The notes beneath the pieces are model-generated. The model ran no database searches and was not told the origin of the DNA. It saw only the letters and a program-made list of their open reading frames with translations. From an uncultured Clostridia bacterium (lineage in GTDB: Bacteria > Bacillota > Clostridia > TANB77 > CAG-508): DNA of 64,000 nucleotides. Each line of letters starts with the position of its first letter. Positions within the stretch are counted from its first letter, which is position 1. The position numbers and the translations under genes are program-made. The stretch covers positions 31,499 through 95,498 of the forward strand of contig CAKOXV010000005.1 of the NCBI GenBank assembly GCA_934130355.1, in the 5' to 3' direction. This document shows positions 1 to 7,084 of the stretch, piece by piece.

Positions 1-1096
1 AATAAAAGAACTTCCAGAAGTAGACTTATTCATAAAAATTGATGAATATAACAATATGTGGCAAAAAATAGAAAAACTAATTAAGAAAGACGAAGTAGAG
101 ATAAGCACAACACATACAAGCAAAAAAATAACAGAAATAAAGCCACTTCCAATGCCAACAGCAAATGAATTTTATGAAAGAATTATAACAACAGGAAAAA
201 ACTTTGCATATTTAAAAATAGGAGAAGGATGTAGCAATAGATGTACATATTGTGCAATTCCATACATAAGAGGTCCATTTGTAAGTAGACCACAAGAAGA
301 AATAATAGAAGAAGCAAAAACACTTGCAAAAAAAGGAATAAAAGAATTAATAATAATTGCACAAGACACAACAAAATATGGAGTAGACATTTATGGAGAG
401 CCAAGACTAGCAAAACTATTAGAAGAATTAAGCAAAATTCCAGAAATAAAATGGATTAGATTTTTATATTCTTATCCAGAAGGAATAACAGATGAACTAA
501 TTCAAACTGTTAAAAACAATGAAAAAATCTGCAAATATTTTGACATACCAATTCAACACATTTCAGATAAAATCCTAAAAAAGATGAATAGAAGAACAAA
601 CAAAAAACAAATAGAAAACTTAATAAATAAATTAAGAAAAGAAATACCTGATGTAACATTAAGAACAAGTTTGATAGTAGGATTTCCAGGAGAAACTGTT
701 GAAGATTTTGAAGAATTAGAAGAATTTGTACAACAAGCCAAATTTGACAAATTAGGTGCATTCATGTATTCAAAAGAAGAAGGAACACCAGCTGCTAAGA
801 TGACAGGACAAATACATGCAAACACTAAAAAGGCAAGATACAATAAAATAATGGCAATTCAGCAAAAAACTTCAAACGAAAAATTACAAGAAAAAATAGG
901 AAAAGAATTTGAAGTTTTAGTTGAAGACAAAACTTTTGATGGAAAATATTTAATAGGAAGAACTAAACAAGATGTTCCAGACATTGATGGACTTATATAC
1001 ATAAAAAATGAGACAACAGAGCAATTAATAGACAAATTTGTAAAAGCAAAAGTCATAGAAGTAAAAGATTATGACTTAATAGGAGAGATTTGTTAA
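1..1096 (+). CDS. rimO: Ribosomal protein S12 methylthiotransferase RimO (5' truncated)
   Basis: Radical-SAM enzyme that adds a methylthio group to an aspartate of ribosomal protein S12. The frame is open from base 2 with no stop, so the start lies left of the window; the ATG at 56 is internal. The radical-SAM cluster motif GCSNRCTYC (C-x3-C-x2-C) is encoded near 230-253. It is followed by the SAM-binding core, with IIAQDTTKYG and TSLIVGFPGET, and a C-terminal TRAM-type RNA-binding domain ending in YDLIGE, which separates RimO from MiaB. The N-terminal UPF0004 domain is mostly missing. The next gene starts 15 bases after the stop, so they are probably cotranscribed. Identification is secure. 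Confidence 0.95.
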   Translation, partial: IKELPEVDLFIKIDEYNNMWQKIEKLIKKDEVEISTTHTSKKITEIKPLPMPTANEFYERIITTGKNFAYLKIGEGCSNRCTYCAIPYIRGPFVSRPQEEIIEEAKTLAKKGIKELIIIAQDTTKYGVDIYGEPRLAKLLEELSKIPEIKWIRFLYSYPEGITDELIQTVKNNEKICKYFDIPIQHISDKILKKMNRRTNKKQIENLINKLRKEIPDVTLRTSLIVGFPGETVEDFEELEEFVQQAKFDKLGAFMYSKEEGTPAAKMTGQIHANTKKARYNKIMAIQQKTSNEKLQEKIGKEFEVLVEDKTFDGKYLIGRTKQDVPDIDGLIYIKNETTEQLIDKFVKAKVIEVKDYDLIGEIC

Positions 1097-1111
1097 AAAG
1101 GGGGAAGAACC

Positions 1112-2296
1112 ATGGAAGAAAATGAAAAAGACAGATATGTTTTTGAGATTTTAGCTTTATTTGAACAAGAAATTGATGCAAAATTACAAGAAGAAAAAGG
1201 AGAAGCTGAAAGGATAAAATATTATGAAAAATTCAATATAAATGGAATTGACTTTGAAAATATATTTATAACAACAGAAAGAGATGAAAAAGGAAAAGTC
1301 AGCTACCATGTATATTGTGGAGGTTCTTCAAATGAAATATTGTCAATAGATGACAAAGGAAATGTAACAATAAAAAATGAAGAATTAGGAAAGTATTTAG
1401 GCGAAGATGTCGATTTAGAGAAAACAATGTCTGAAAATGAAAAAGACCCAAAAGGCTTAAGAGGAATTTCTGAAAAAATGAAGCAAGAAGAAGAAAAAGA
1501 GCAAAAGGAACAAGACAAGCCAGATGAGCCAGACAAAGAAACAGAAAAAATCGAAGAAGAATTAGAAGAACAAGGTGAAGAAGACTTAAAAATAAGCAAA
1601 TACAGAAAAATAAAAGACACTGGAGTAGCCGAAAGAATGCCAGAAGTATTTGGTGGTTCAACAGAAAATGGTATAGCATTTTCAAACAAACTAAACAGAT
1701 ATATAATCATTTCAAAAGTCAATGGAAAAACTCAAATAAATGACAATGTTGAGCCTGCAAGAATGACATGGAAAAGTATTATAAGTATAGACCCAAATGG
1801 CCAAAGTGTTGAAAGAAAAGTGCCACATGCATTAATGAAAACAAATAGAAGTGATAAAGAAATAGCAGTTACAATTGGACAATATGGAGAAGTTGATATA
1901 GAAACAGTGGATGTGCTTCCTTGTCAAGAAAGAATCTCAAGAGAAGTAAGAGTTGATGGAGAAGGGACAGAAAAACAAGAAAGCCGTGAGATAAGAAATC
2001 AATTTGCACAAGAAGGAAAAGAATACAAACATGATATAGCACATCGAGTTCAAGATATAGAACAAGCACAAAGAGATGCAAATCAAACAGTAGATTATGA
2101 TATAACAGAAGATGACTACATCCCAAACACAGAAATGACCTGGGGAGAATTAATGGAAGAAACAGGAGAATCTTTACCTAAACTAATAGAAAGATATAAT
2201 AGAGAAATGGGAAAACAAGATGCAAAATCAGAAGATGTTGTAGAAACAATAGAAAATGATTATGGCAATATATCTCATGAACATGGATTAAATTAG
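1112..2296 (+). CDS. Acidic hypothetical protein, 394 aa
   Basis: Not recognised. The start ATG follows an AAGGGGG ribosome binding site. There is no signal peptide or membrane segment, so a cytoplasmic location is inferred. An N-terminal ~100 residues of mixed composition is followed by a very Glu/Lys-rich low-complexity stretch (about residues 105-170), then a more globular part (about 170-290) and a charged C-terminal tail that looks helical. It sits between rimO and a TPR membrane protein with gaps of only 13-15 bp, so it belongs to their transcription unit. No catalytic motif is visible and no function can be assigned. Confidence 0.7.
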   Translation: MEENEKDRYVFEILALFEQEIDAKLQEEKGEAERIKYYEKFNINGIDFENIFITTERDEKGKVSYHVYCGGSSNEILSIDDKGNVTIKNEELGKYLGEDVDLEKTMSENEKDPKGLRGISEKMKQEEEKEQKEQDKPDEPDKETEKIEEELEEQGEEDLKISKYRKIKDTGVAERMPEVFGGSTENGIAFSNKLNRYIIISKVNGKTQINDNVEPARMTWKSIISIDPNGQSVERKVPHALMKTNRSDKEIAVTIGQYGEVDIETVDVLPCQERISREVRVDGEGTEKQESREIRNQFAQEGKEYKHDIAHRVQDIEQAQRDANQTVDYDITEDDYIPNTEMTWGELMEETGESLPKLIERYNREMGKQDAKSEDVVETIENDYGNISHEHGLN

Positions 2297-2309
2297 AAAG
2301 AGGGATGTT

Positions 2310-3536
2310 ATGCTAATAGAACAATTAATATTTATAATAATAGCATTTGCACTATTTGTCTACATGTTCTATCAATTAATAAAAAAGAATGACACCAAAT
2401 ATGTGCCAATATTAGCAATAGAAGCAGTTGGAATAGGAATAGACTTTGTTAGACTATATTTTGCTGATGGAGATATAGGAGCAGTAGCAAGAATAATAAT
2501 ATATACATTTTCAATAGTAATTCCAATACTAGTAATTGTGTTAGAAAGATTAAACAGCAATATGTCTGAAAAAATAAATATTTTTATTGCAAAAGTTTAT
2601 TTAGTATTTGGAGATACCAAATCAGCTAAAAATAAATTACTTGAAATTGTTACAGAATACCCTGAAAGCTATCTTGGACATAAGTTATTAGCTCAAATAT
2701 ATGAAAAAGAAGGCGGACAAAGAAAAGCTGTTGATGAATATACACAAGCAATAGAAATAAATAAAAAAGATTATGATTCATATTACAAAGTTTCAAATCT
2801 ATTAATAGATTTAGACAAAAAAGAAGAAGCAACACAACTTTTAACAAATCTATTAAGCAAAAAGCCTGATTATGTAGAAGCATCAATAACATTAGGAGAC
2901 CTTTTGATTGAACAAGAAAATTACAAAGAAGCTGTAAACATATATTTAGATGCATTAAAATATTCGCCAACAAGTTATGATTTAAACTATAATTTAGGAA
3001 TTGCATATACAATGTTAAATGACTTTCAAAATGCCAAAACATCTTATGAAAAAGCAGCTGAATTAAATACATTAGTTTATAATACTAAATATAGTTTAGC
3101 AGAAATAGCAATGATATATAAAGAACTTGATGAGGCAGAAGAATACTTTTTACAAACAATTGAAGATGAAGAACTTTGTGCAGATGCTTATTTAGAATTA
3201 GCAAAAATATGTATATTGAAAAATGAAAAAGAACAAGCAATAAAATATGCAAATGTTGCTATTCAAGAAGAGCCAAAAAGAATTGTAGAAAAAATTCAAA
3301 AAGATGTTACATTTGCAATAATAATTTCTAAATTATCAATACCATTTAATTTAGAAATTGAAGGCGAAGAAGAAAGAAAACATAAATTAACGCAAAAAGA
3401 ATTAAATGCAAAAGAACATCTCGAACAAATGGTAGAAATCACAAAAAAGATAGGATATAATGATTTAAAATCAGAAAGAAAAAATGAACAAGATAAAACA
3501 TCACAAATAAATTTTCACAAAGAAAGAGAAGAATAA
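2310..3536 (+). CDS. Membrane-anchored TPR repeat protein, 408 aa
   Basis: Three hydrophobic segments at about residues 4-23, 31-52 and 59-80 are followed by a cytoplasmic or extracellular array of TPR-like helices (about 100-325). Repeats of the form A..Y..A.....Y.....NL...Y are visible, for example around YNLGIAYTMLNDFQNAKTSY. TPR arrays mediate protein-protein contacts, and no partner is apparent here. The C-terminal ~70 residues are charged and probably unstructured. It starts 13 bp after the acidic unknown, with ribosome binding site AGAGGGATG, so the two are likely one operon with rimO. The fold call is good; the cellular role is unknown. Confidence 0.75.
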   Translation: MLIEQLIFIIIAFALFVYMFYQLIKKNDTKYVPILAIEAVGIGIDFVRLYFADGDIGAVARIIIYTFSIVIPILVIVLERLNSNMSEKINIFIAKVYLVFGDTKSAKNKLLEIVTEYPESYLGHKLLAQIYEKEGGQRKAVDEYTQAIEINKKDYDSYYKVSNLLIDLDKKEEATQLLTNLLSKKPDYVEASITLGDLLIEQENYKEAVNIYLDALKYSPTSYDLNYNLGIAYTMLNDFQNAKTSYEKAAELNTLVYNTKYSLAEIAMIYKELDEAEEYFLQTIEDEELCADAYLELAKICILKNEKEQAIKYANVAIQEEPKRIVEKIQKDVTFAIIISKLSIPFNLEIEGEEERKHKLTQKELNAKEHLEQMVEITKKIGYNDLKSERKNEQDKTSQINFHKEREE

Positions 3537-3623
3537 CTCATAAAAAAACGTAAATTTAATATACTAATAATATATTAATCATGTAATTTGATAAATCAAG
3601 TTCATGGTAAGCATGGAGGAAAT

Positions 3624-4493
3624 ATGAAATTTACGTTTATCGGTGGAGATTTAAGAATGGTAAAACTAGCAGAAATGCTAGCAAAAGAAAATGATATTTA
3701 TACTTATGGATTAGAAAATGCAAAAGAATTAAAAGATGTGCCAAATATAATACAATGTGATACAATAAGAAAAGCTGTACAAGATGCAGAAATTATAATA
3801 GGACCAATTCCATTTTCAAGCAATGGAAATACAGTAAATGCACCATATTGTGATAAAGAAATTACAATAAGAGAAGTTATGCATGTAATAAATGCAAAAG
3901 TGCTTATAGCAGGAGGAATAACTCCAGAAGTTTATAATATGGCAAATGATGAATATATTGAAATAATAGACATAATGAAAAGAGAAGAACTTGCTGTATT
4001 AAATACAATTGCAACAGCAGAAGGAACAATTCAAATAGCTATAGAAAACACAAATAAAATTTTACACGGAAGCGAAGTACTTATATTAGGATTTGGAAGA
4101 ATCGGTAAAGTCTTAGCTAGAAAGCTTGCAGGATTATCAGTAAAAGTTACTGCTGCAGCAAGAAAAGATGAAGATTTAGCATGGATACAAGCTTATGGTC
4201 ATAAAGCAACAAATATAAATAATTTAGGCGAAAATTTAAGTAAATATGATGTAATAATAAACACAGTACCACACACAATATTAACAGAAGAAAAACTTGC
4301 ATATATAAAAAAAGATTGTCTGTTAATAGATTTGGCGTCAAACCCAGGTGGAATTGATAAAAAAGCAGTTAAAGATAAAAATCTTAAATTTGTTTGGGCT
4401 TTATCTCTTCCTGGAAAAGTTGCACCAACAACATCAGCAGAATTTATAAAAGATACAATATATAATATAATTAAAGAAATATACAAGAGTTAA
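3624..4493 (+). CDS. dpaA: Dipicolinate synthase subunit A, DpaA (SpoVFA)
   Basis: Catalyses, with DpaB, the oxidation that yields dipicolinic acid, the calcium-chelating core solute of endospores; made in the mother cell. The protein (289 aa, the usual family length) starts MKFTFIGGDLR with an N-terminal domain specific to DpaA. A NAD(P)-binding Rossmann fold with GFGRIGKVLA follows near residues 155-165, then LPGKVAPTTSA near the C-terminus. The ATG at 3624 follows GGAGG and is preferred over an in-frame TTG at 3588. The usual partner dpaB is not next door: uppP follows after 20 bp. It could be controlled by a late mother-cell sigma factor, but no clear promoter was seen. Confidence 0.88.
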   Translation: MKFTFIGGDLRMVKLAEMLAKENDIYTYGLENAKELKDVPNIIQCDTIRKAVQDAEIIIGPIPFSSNGNTVNAPYCDKEITIREVMHVINAKVLIAGGITPEVYNMANDEYIEIIDIMKREELAVLNTIATAEGTIQIAIENTNKILHGSEVLILGFGRIGKVLARKLAGLSVKVTAAARKDEDLAWIQAYGHKATNINNLGENLSKYDVIINTVPHTILTEEKLAYIKKDCLLIDLASNPGGIDKKAVKDKNLKFVWALSLPGKVAPTTSAEFIKDTIYNIIKEIYKS

Positions 4494-4513
4494 ATAAGAA
4501 AGGAATAAAAATT

Positions 4514-5314
4514 ATGGAAATTTATCAAGCAATAATATTAGGAATAGTACAAGGATTAACAGAGCTTTTACCAATCTCAAGCTCAGCACATTTAAAATTA
4601 ATACCATGGATATTTAAGTGGCAAGAAATGCCAGAAAGTTTTGATGTAGCATTACATCTTGGAACTTTATTGGCAATTACAATATTCTTTTTCAAAGACT
4701 GGCTAAATCTAGTAAAAGGAGGATATGAACAAGTTGTAAAAAAGAAAAAATCAACAGAAGGAAAAATATTCTGGTACATAGTAGCTGTAACAATTCCAAC
4801 AGGAATATTGAGCTTAGTTTTAGATAAATTTTCAGGAATGATTTGTGACAAGTTTGGAATAGAAATACCATTAATAGCAATAGCACTTATAGTTTTAGGA
4901 ATAGTTTTATATTTAGTAGACAAGAATTCTGCTTCAGAAACAAAACTTGAAGATATGACATTTAAACAATCATTTTTAATAGGTATTTCACAAGCAATTG
5001 CAGCAGCATTCCCAGGAACATCAAGATCTGGAATAACAATGACAGTAGCAAGAGGCTTAAAAGTTGATAGAGAAAGTGCAGCCAAATATTCATTTTTATT
5101 ATCAACTCCAATAATATTAGCAGCAGTTATTGTAAGTATAACAGATTTTGAGTTTACACTTGCATTTTTCATGGGTGTTTTATCAAGCTTTATAGTAGGA
5201 TTAGTAGTAATTAAGTTTCTACTAAATTACTTGAAAAAAGGAAGCTTCAAGGTATTTGCAATATACAGGGTAATTCTTGGAATAATCGTATTAGCAATGA
5301 CATTTATAAGATAA
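4514..5314 (+). CDS. uppP: Undecaprenyl-diphosphatase UppP (BacA)
   Basis: Integral membrane phosphatase that converts undecaprenyl diphosphate to the monophosphate, recycling the lipid carrier for peptidoglycan and surface glycans; it also confers bacitracin tolerance. The 266-residue length is typical. Both family signatures are present: GIVQGLTELLPISSSAH near the N-terminus (catalytic Glu) and PGTSRSG near residue 165. About eight hydrophobic segments are visible. It follows dpaA closely (AAGGAAT ribosome binding site) and converges on tsaE across a shared hairpin. The lipid carrier it supplies is the one the 11-29 kb glycan cluster would use. Confidence 0.96.
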   Translation: MEIYQAIILGIVQGLTELLPISSSAHLKLIPWIFKWQEMPESFDVALHLGTLLAITIFFFKDWLNLVKGGYEQVVKKKKSTEGKIFWYIVAVTIPTGILSLVLDKFSGMICDKFGIEIPLIAIALIVLGIVLYLVDKNSASETKLEDMTFKQSFLIGISQAIAAAFPGTSRSGITMTVARGLKVDRESAAKYSFLLSTPIILAAVIVSITDFEFTLAFFMGVLSSFIVGLVVIKFLLNYLKKGSFKVFAIYRVILGIIVLAMTFIR

Positions 5315-5316
5315 AA

Positions 5317-5343
5317 ATAAGGAATGCATTAGCATTCCTTATT
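5317..5343. terminator. Convergent hairpin terminator uppP / tsaE
   Basis: Perfect 9-bp inverted repeat AAGGAATGC-ATTA-GCATTCCTT between convergent genes. On the - strand it is followed by TTATTTTTATC, so it serves tsaE better than uppP. The tsaE stop and last codons lie inside the hairpin. Confidence 0.75.
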
Positions 5344-5760
5344 AATTGTTAAATATCTAACATTTTCATCATTTTCATCTTTTTTAAAGTAAATTCTAAT
5401 ACAGTTCTTAGGAAGAGCTTCTTCAATAAGTTCGCCCCATTCTATAATACAAATACCAGAAGAAAAATATTCTTCACCACCAATTGCATAAAATTCACTA
5501 ACATCTTCTAGACGATAAACATCAAAATGATAAATATTTATATCATCTTTTTTATATTCATTAACAATAGTAAAAGTAGGACTAGAGATTTCTTCTTCAA
5601 GCCCGAAATATTTTAAAAATCCTTCAGTAAATTTTGTTTTACCAGCTCCTAATTCACCAGTTAATACAACAACATCTCCAATATGTAATTTACTTGCAAG
5701 TTTAGTTGCAAAATCCATTGTTTCATTACTACTATGTGAAGTAAATGTATAAGTCTCCAT
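5329..5760 (-). CDS. tsaE: tRNA t6A37 biosynthesis ATPase TsaE
   Basis: ATPase subunit of the TsaBDE complex that makes N6-threonylcarbamoyladenosine at position 37 of ANN-decoding tRNAs; cytoplasmic. The 143-residue length is standard. The P-loop GELGAGKT lies at about residues 35-42, followed by SSPTFTIVNEY and a Walker-B-like YHFDVYRLED, all typical of YjeE/TsaE. The start follows GGAGGT on the - strand. It is one of only three - strand genes in the window. tsaB and tsaD are not in the window. Confidence 0.95.
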   Translation of the reverse strand: METYTFTSHSSNETMDFATKLASKLHIGDVVVLTGELGAGKTKFTEGFLKYFGLEEEISSPTFTIVNEYKKDDINIYHFDVYRLEDVSEFYAIGGEEYFSSGICIIEWGELIEEALPKNCIRIYFKKDENDENVRYLTINKEC

Positions 5761-5834
5761 AAGCTTACCTCCATTTACTATTTTAACCGAAAATAAAAAA
5801 AATGTAAAGACTTAAGAAAAATTGAATTTTATAC

Positions 5835-5863
5835 TTGACAATTAGAGGAAAAAACATTATAAT
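5835..5863 (+). promoter_or_regulatory. Consensus sigma-A promoter of tRNA-Met
   Basis: Perfect -35 TTGACA (5835-5840), 17-bp spacer and perfect -10 TATAAT (5858-5863), with the tRNA starting 27 bp downstream. This matches the vegetative consensus exactly, as expected for a stable RNA. Confidence 0.9.
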
Positions 5864-5889
5864 AATAATGTTCTGTTTAGAACACAGAT

Positions 5890-5966
5890 GGCGAAGTAGC
5901 TCAGTTGGCTAGAGCATTCGGTTCATACCCGACAGGTCGGCGGTTCGAATCCACCCTTCGCTACCA
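5890..5966 (+). tRNA. tRNA-Met (CAT anticodon)
   Basis: Cloverleaf of 77 nt with encoded CCA. Acceptor GGCGAAG pairs with CTTCGCT (G1-U72 wobble), the D-arm is TAGCTCAGTTGGCTAGAGC, the anticodon loop TTCATAC reads CAT, and the T-loop is TTCGAAT. The anticodon stem lacks the three G-C pairs of initiator tRNA, so this is elongator Met; a lysidine tRNA-Ile2 cannot be excluded by eye. Two stem positions look unpaired: C-A in the T-stem and U-C at the top of the anticodon stem. A perfect promoter lies upstream and a hairpin terminator downstream. Confidence 0.93.
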
Positions 5967-5995
5967 ATAACAAATCTGTTTGAATTGCAGATACT

Positions 5996-6026
5996 AAAAT
6001 CAATCAGTAAAATGATTGATTTTTTT
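5996..6026 (+). terminator. Terminator of tRNA-Met
   Basis: AATCAATCA-GTAAAA-TGATTGATT followed by a run of T, 30 bp after the tRNA CCA end. It lies between the tRNA and the exchanger gene and argues against the upstream in-frame start (5985) of the latter. Confidence 0.85.
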
Positions 6027-6053
6027 GCTGTAACAAGAAATGAGGTAAAAAAC

Positions 6054-7007
6054 ATGCTAATACAAATATTATTAATATTAGTAGGATTCGTATTATTAAT
6101 AAAAGGAGCAGACTTACTTGTAGATGGATCAAGTGCAATAGCAAAAAAATTAAGGATATCAGAAATAGTAATAGGTCTAACAATAGTATCAATAGGAACA
6201 TCAATGCCAGAGCTATTTGTAAGTACAACATCTGCAATACAAGGAGCAGCAGACATATCAATAGGAAATATAATAGGAAGTAATATATGTAATTTACTAT
6301 TAATATTAGGAATCTCAGCAGTAATACATCCAGTAGAATTTCAAAAACAAACAAAATGGATTGAAAATCCAATGTCAATAATCTTAACAGCGATATTTTT
6401 AATAATATGCAATACAAATCAAGAAGTTGGTAGAATTGAAGGAATTATACTAATATTGTTATTTATAGGATTTTTAGTATATACAATAATTATGGGAAGA
6501 AAAAGCCAAGATGAAGTGATACTAGAAATATCATTAGAAGAAGTAAAAAAGATTAATGTATTTAAAAACATAATGTTAATAATATTAGGAATAGTAGCAT
6601 TAAAAATAGGTGGAGACCTTGTTGTAGAAAATGCAAAACTTGTTGCAACAGCACTAAACGTAAGTGAAAAAATTATAGGATTAACAATAGTTGCAATAGG
6701 AACAAGTTTACCAGAACTTGTAACAAGTGTAACAGCAGCAATAAAGGGAGACAGTGACATAGCAATAGGAAATATAATTGGTTCAAACATATTCAACATG
6801 TTACTAATAATAGGAGTAACATCAATCATTCAACCAATATCATATAATGTAACATATAATTCACAAATGACAATTTTATTTGTAGGTATGTCATTAATGT
6901 TAATATTCCCATTTATAAAGCCAAAAGACCAGTTATCAAGAAAAAATGGACTAATATTAGTACTACTTTATATATTTTATATGCTTAAATTATTTTTTGA
7001 AAAATAG
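6054..7007 (+). CDS. Calcium/sodium antiporter, CaCA family (YrbG-like)
   Basis: Inner-membrane cation exchanger, inferred to export Ca2+ against Na+ or H+. The 317-residue protein has about ten hydrophobic segments arranged as two inverted halves. Each half carries the alpha-repeat signature: IVSIGTSMPELFVS in the first and IVAIGTSLPELVTS in the second, each followed by GNIIGSNI. The Glu in each repeat binds the ion. The ATG at 6054 is chosen because it follows GAGGT; the longer reading from 5985 would start inside the tRNA terminator. The gene appears monocistronic, with its own terminator overlapping the stop codon. Confidence 0.92.
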   Translation: MLIQILLILVGFVLLIKGADLLVDGSSAIAKKLRISEIVIGLTIVSIGTSMPELFVSTTSAIQGAADISIGNIIGSNICNLLLILGISAVIHPVEFQKQTKWIENPMSIILTAIFLIICNTNQEVGRIEGIILILLFIGFLVYTIIMGRKSQDEVILEISLEEVKKINVFKNIMLIILGIVALKIGGDLVVENAKLVATALNVSEKIIGLTIVAIGTSLPELVTSVTAAIKGDSDIAIGNIIGSNIFNMLLIIGVTSIIQPISYNVTYNSQMTILFVGMSLMLIFPFIKPKDQLSRKNGLILVLLYIFYMLKLFFEK

Positions 7008-7031
7008 CAGGAAAAAATCTTGCTATTTTTT
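7001..7031 (+). terminator. Terminator of the CaCA antiporter
   Basis: AAATAGCA...TGCTATTTTTTT hairpin with a T tract. The TAG stop codon of the antiporter is part of the left arm. Confidence 0.75.
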
Positions 7032-7084
7032 TGTTTGCATAGTAAAATATAAGTTGAAAAAGAGCATTGAGAGGAGTATTAATT

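Noticed and set aside
1299..2126. Long - strand frames opposite the acidic protein and similar Leu/Phe/Ser-rich frames throughout
   Set aside because: Shadows of A-rich + strand genes: composition is almost only Leu, Phe, Ile, Ser and Cys, with no ribosome binding sites or family features.
3588..3623. TTG start for dpaA
   Set aside because: No ribosome binding site precedes it, whereas GGAGG precedes the ATG at 3624 that begins the conserved MKFTFIGGD.
5909..6256. Antisense frame across tRNA-Met reading GSEGWIRTADLSGMNRML
   Set aside because: This is the familiar false protein produced by reading a tRNA gene backwards. It crosses the tRNA and its terminator and has no ribosome binding site.
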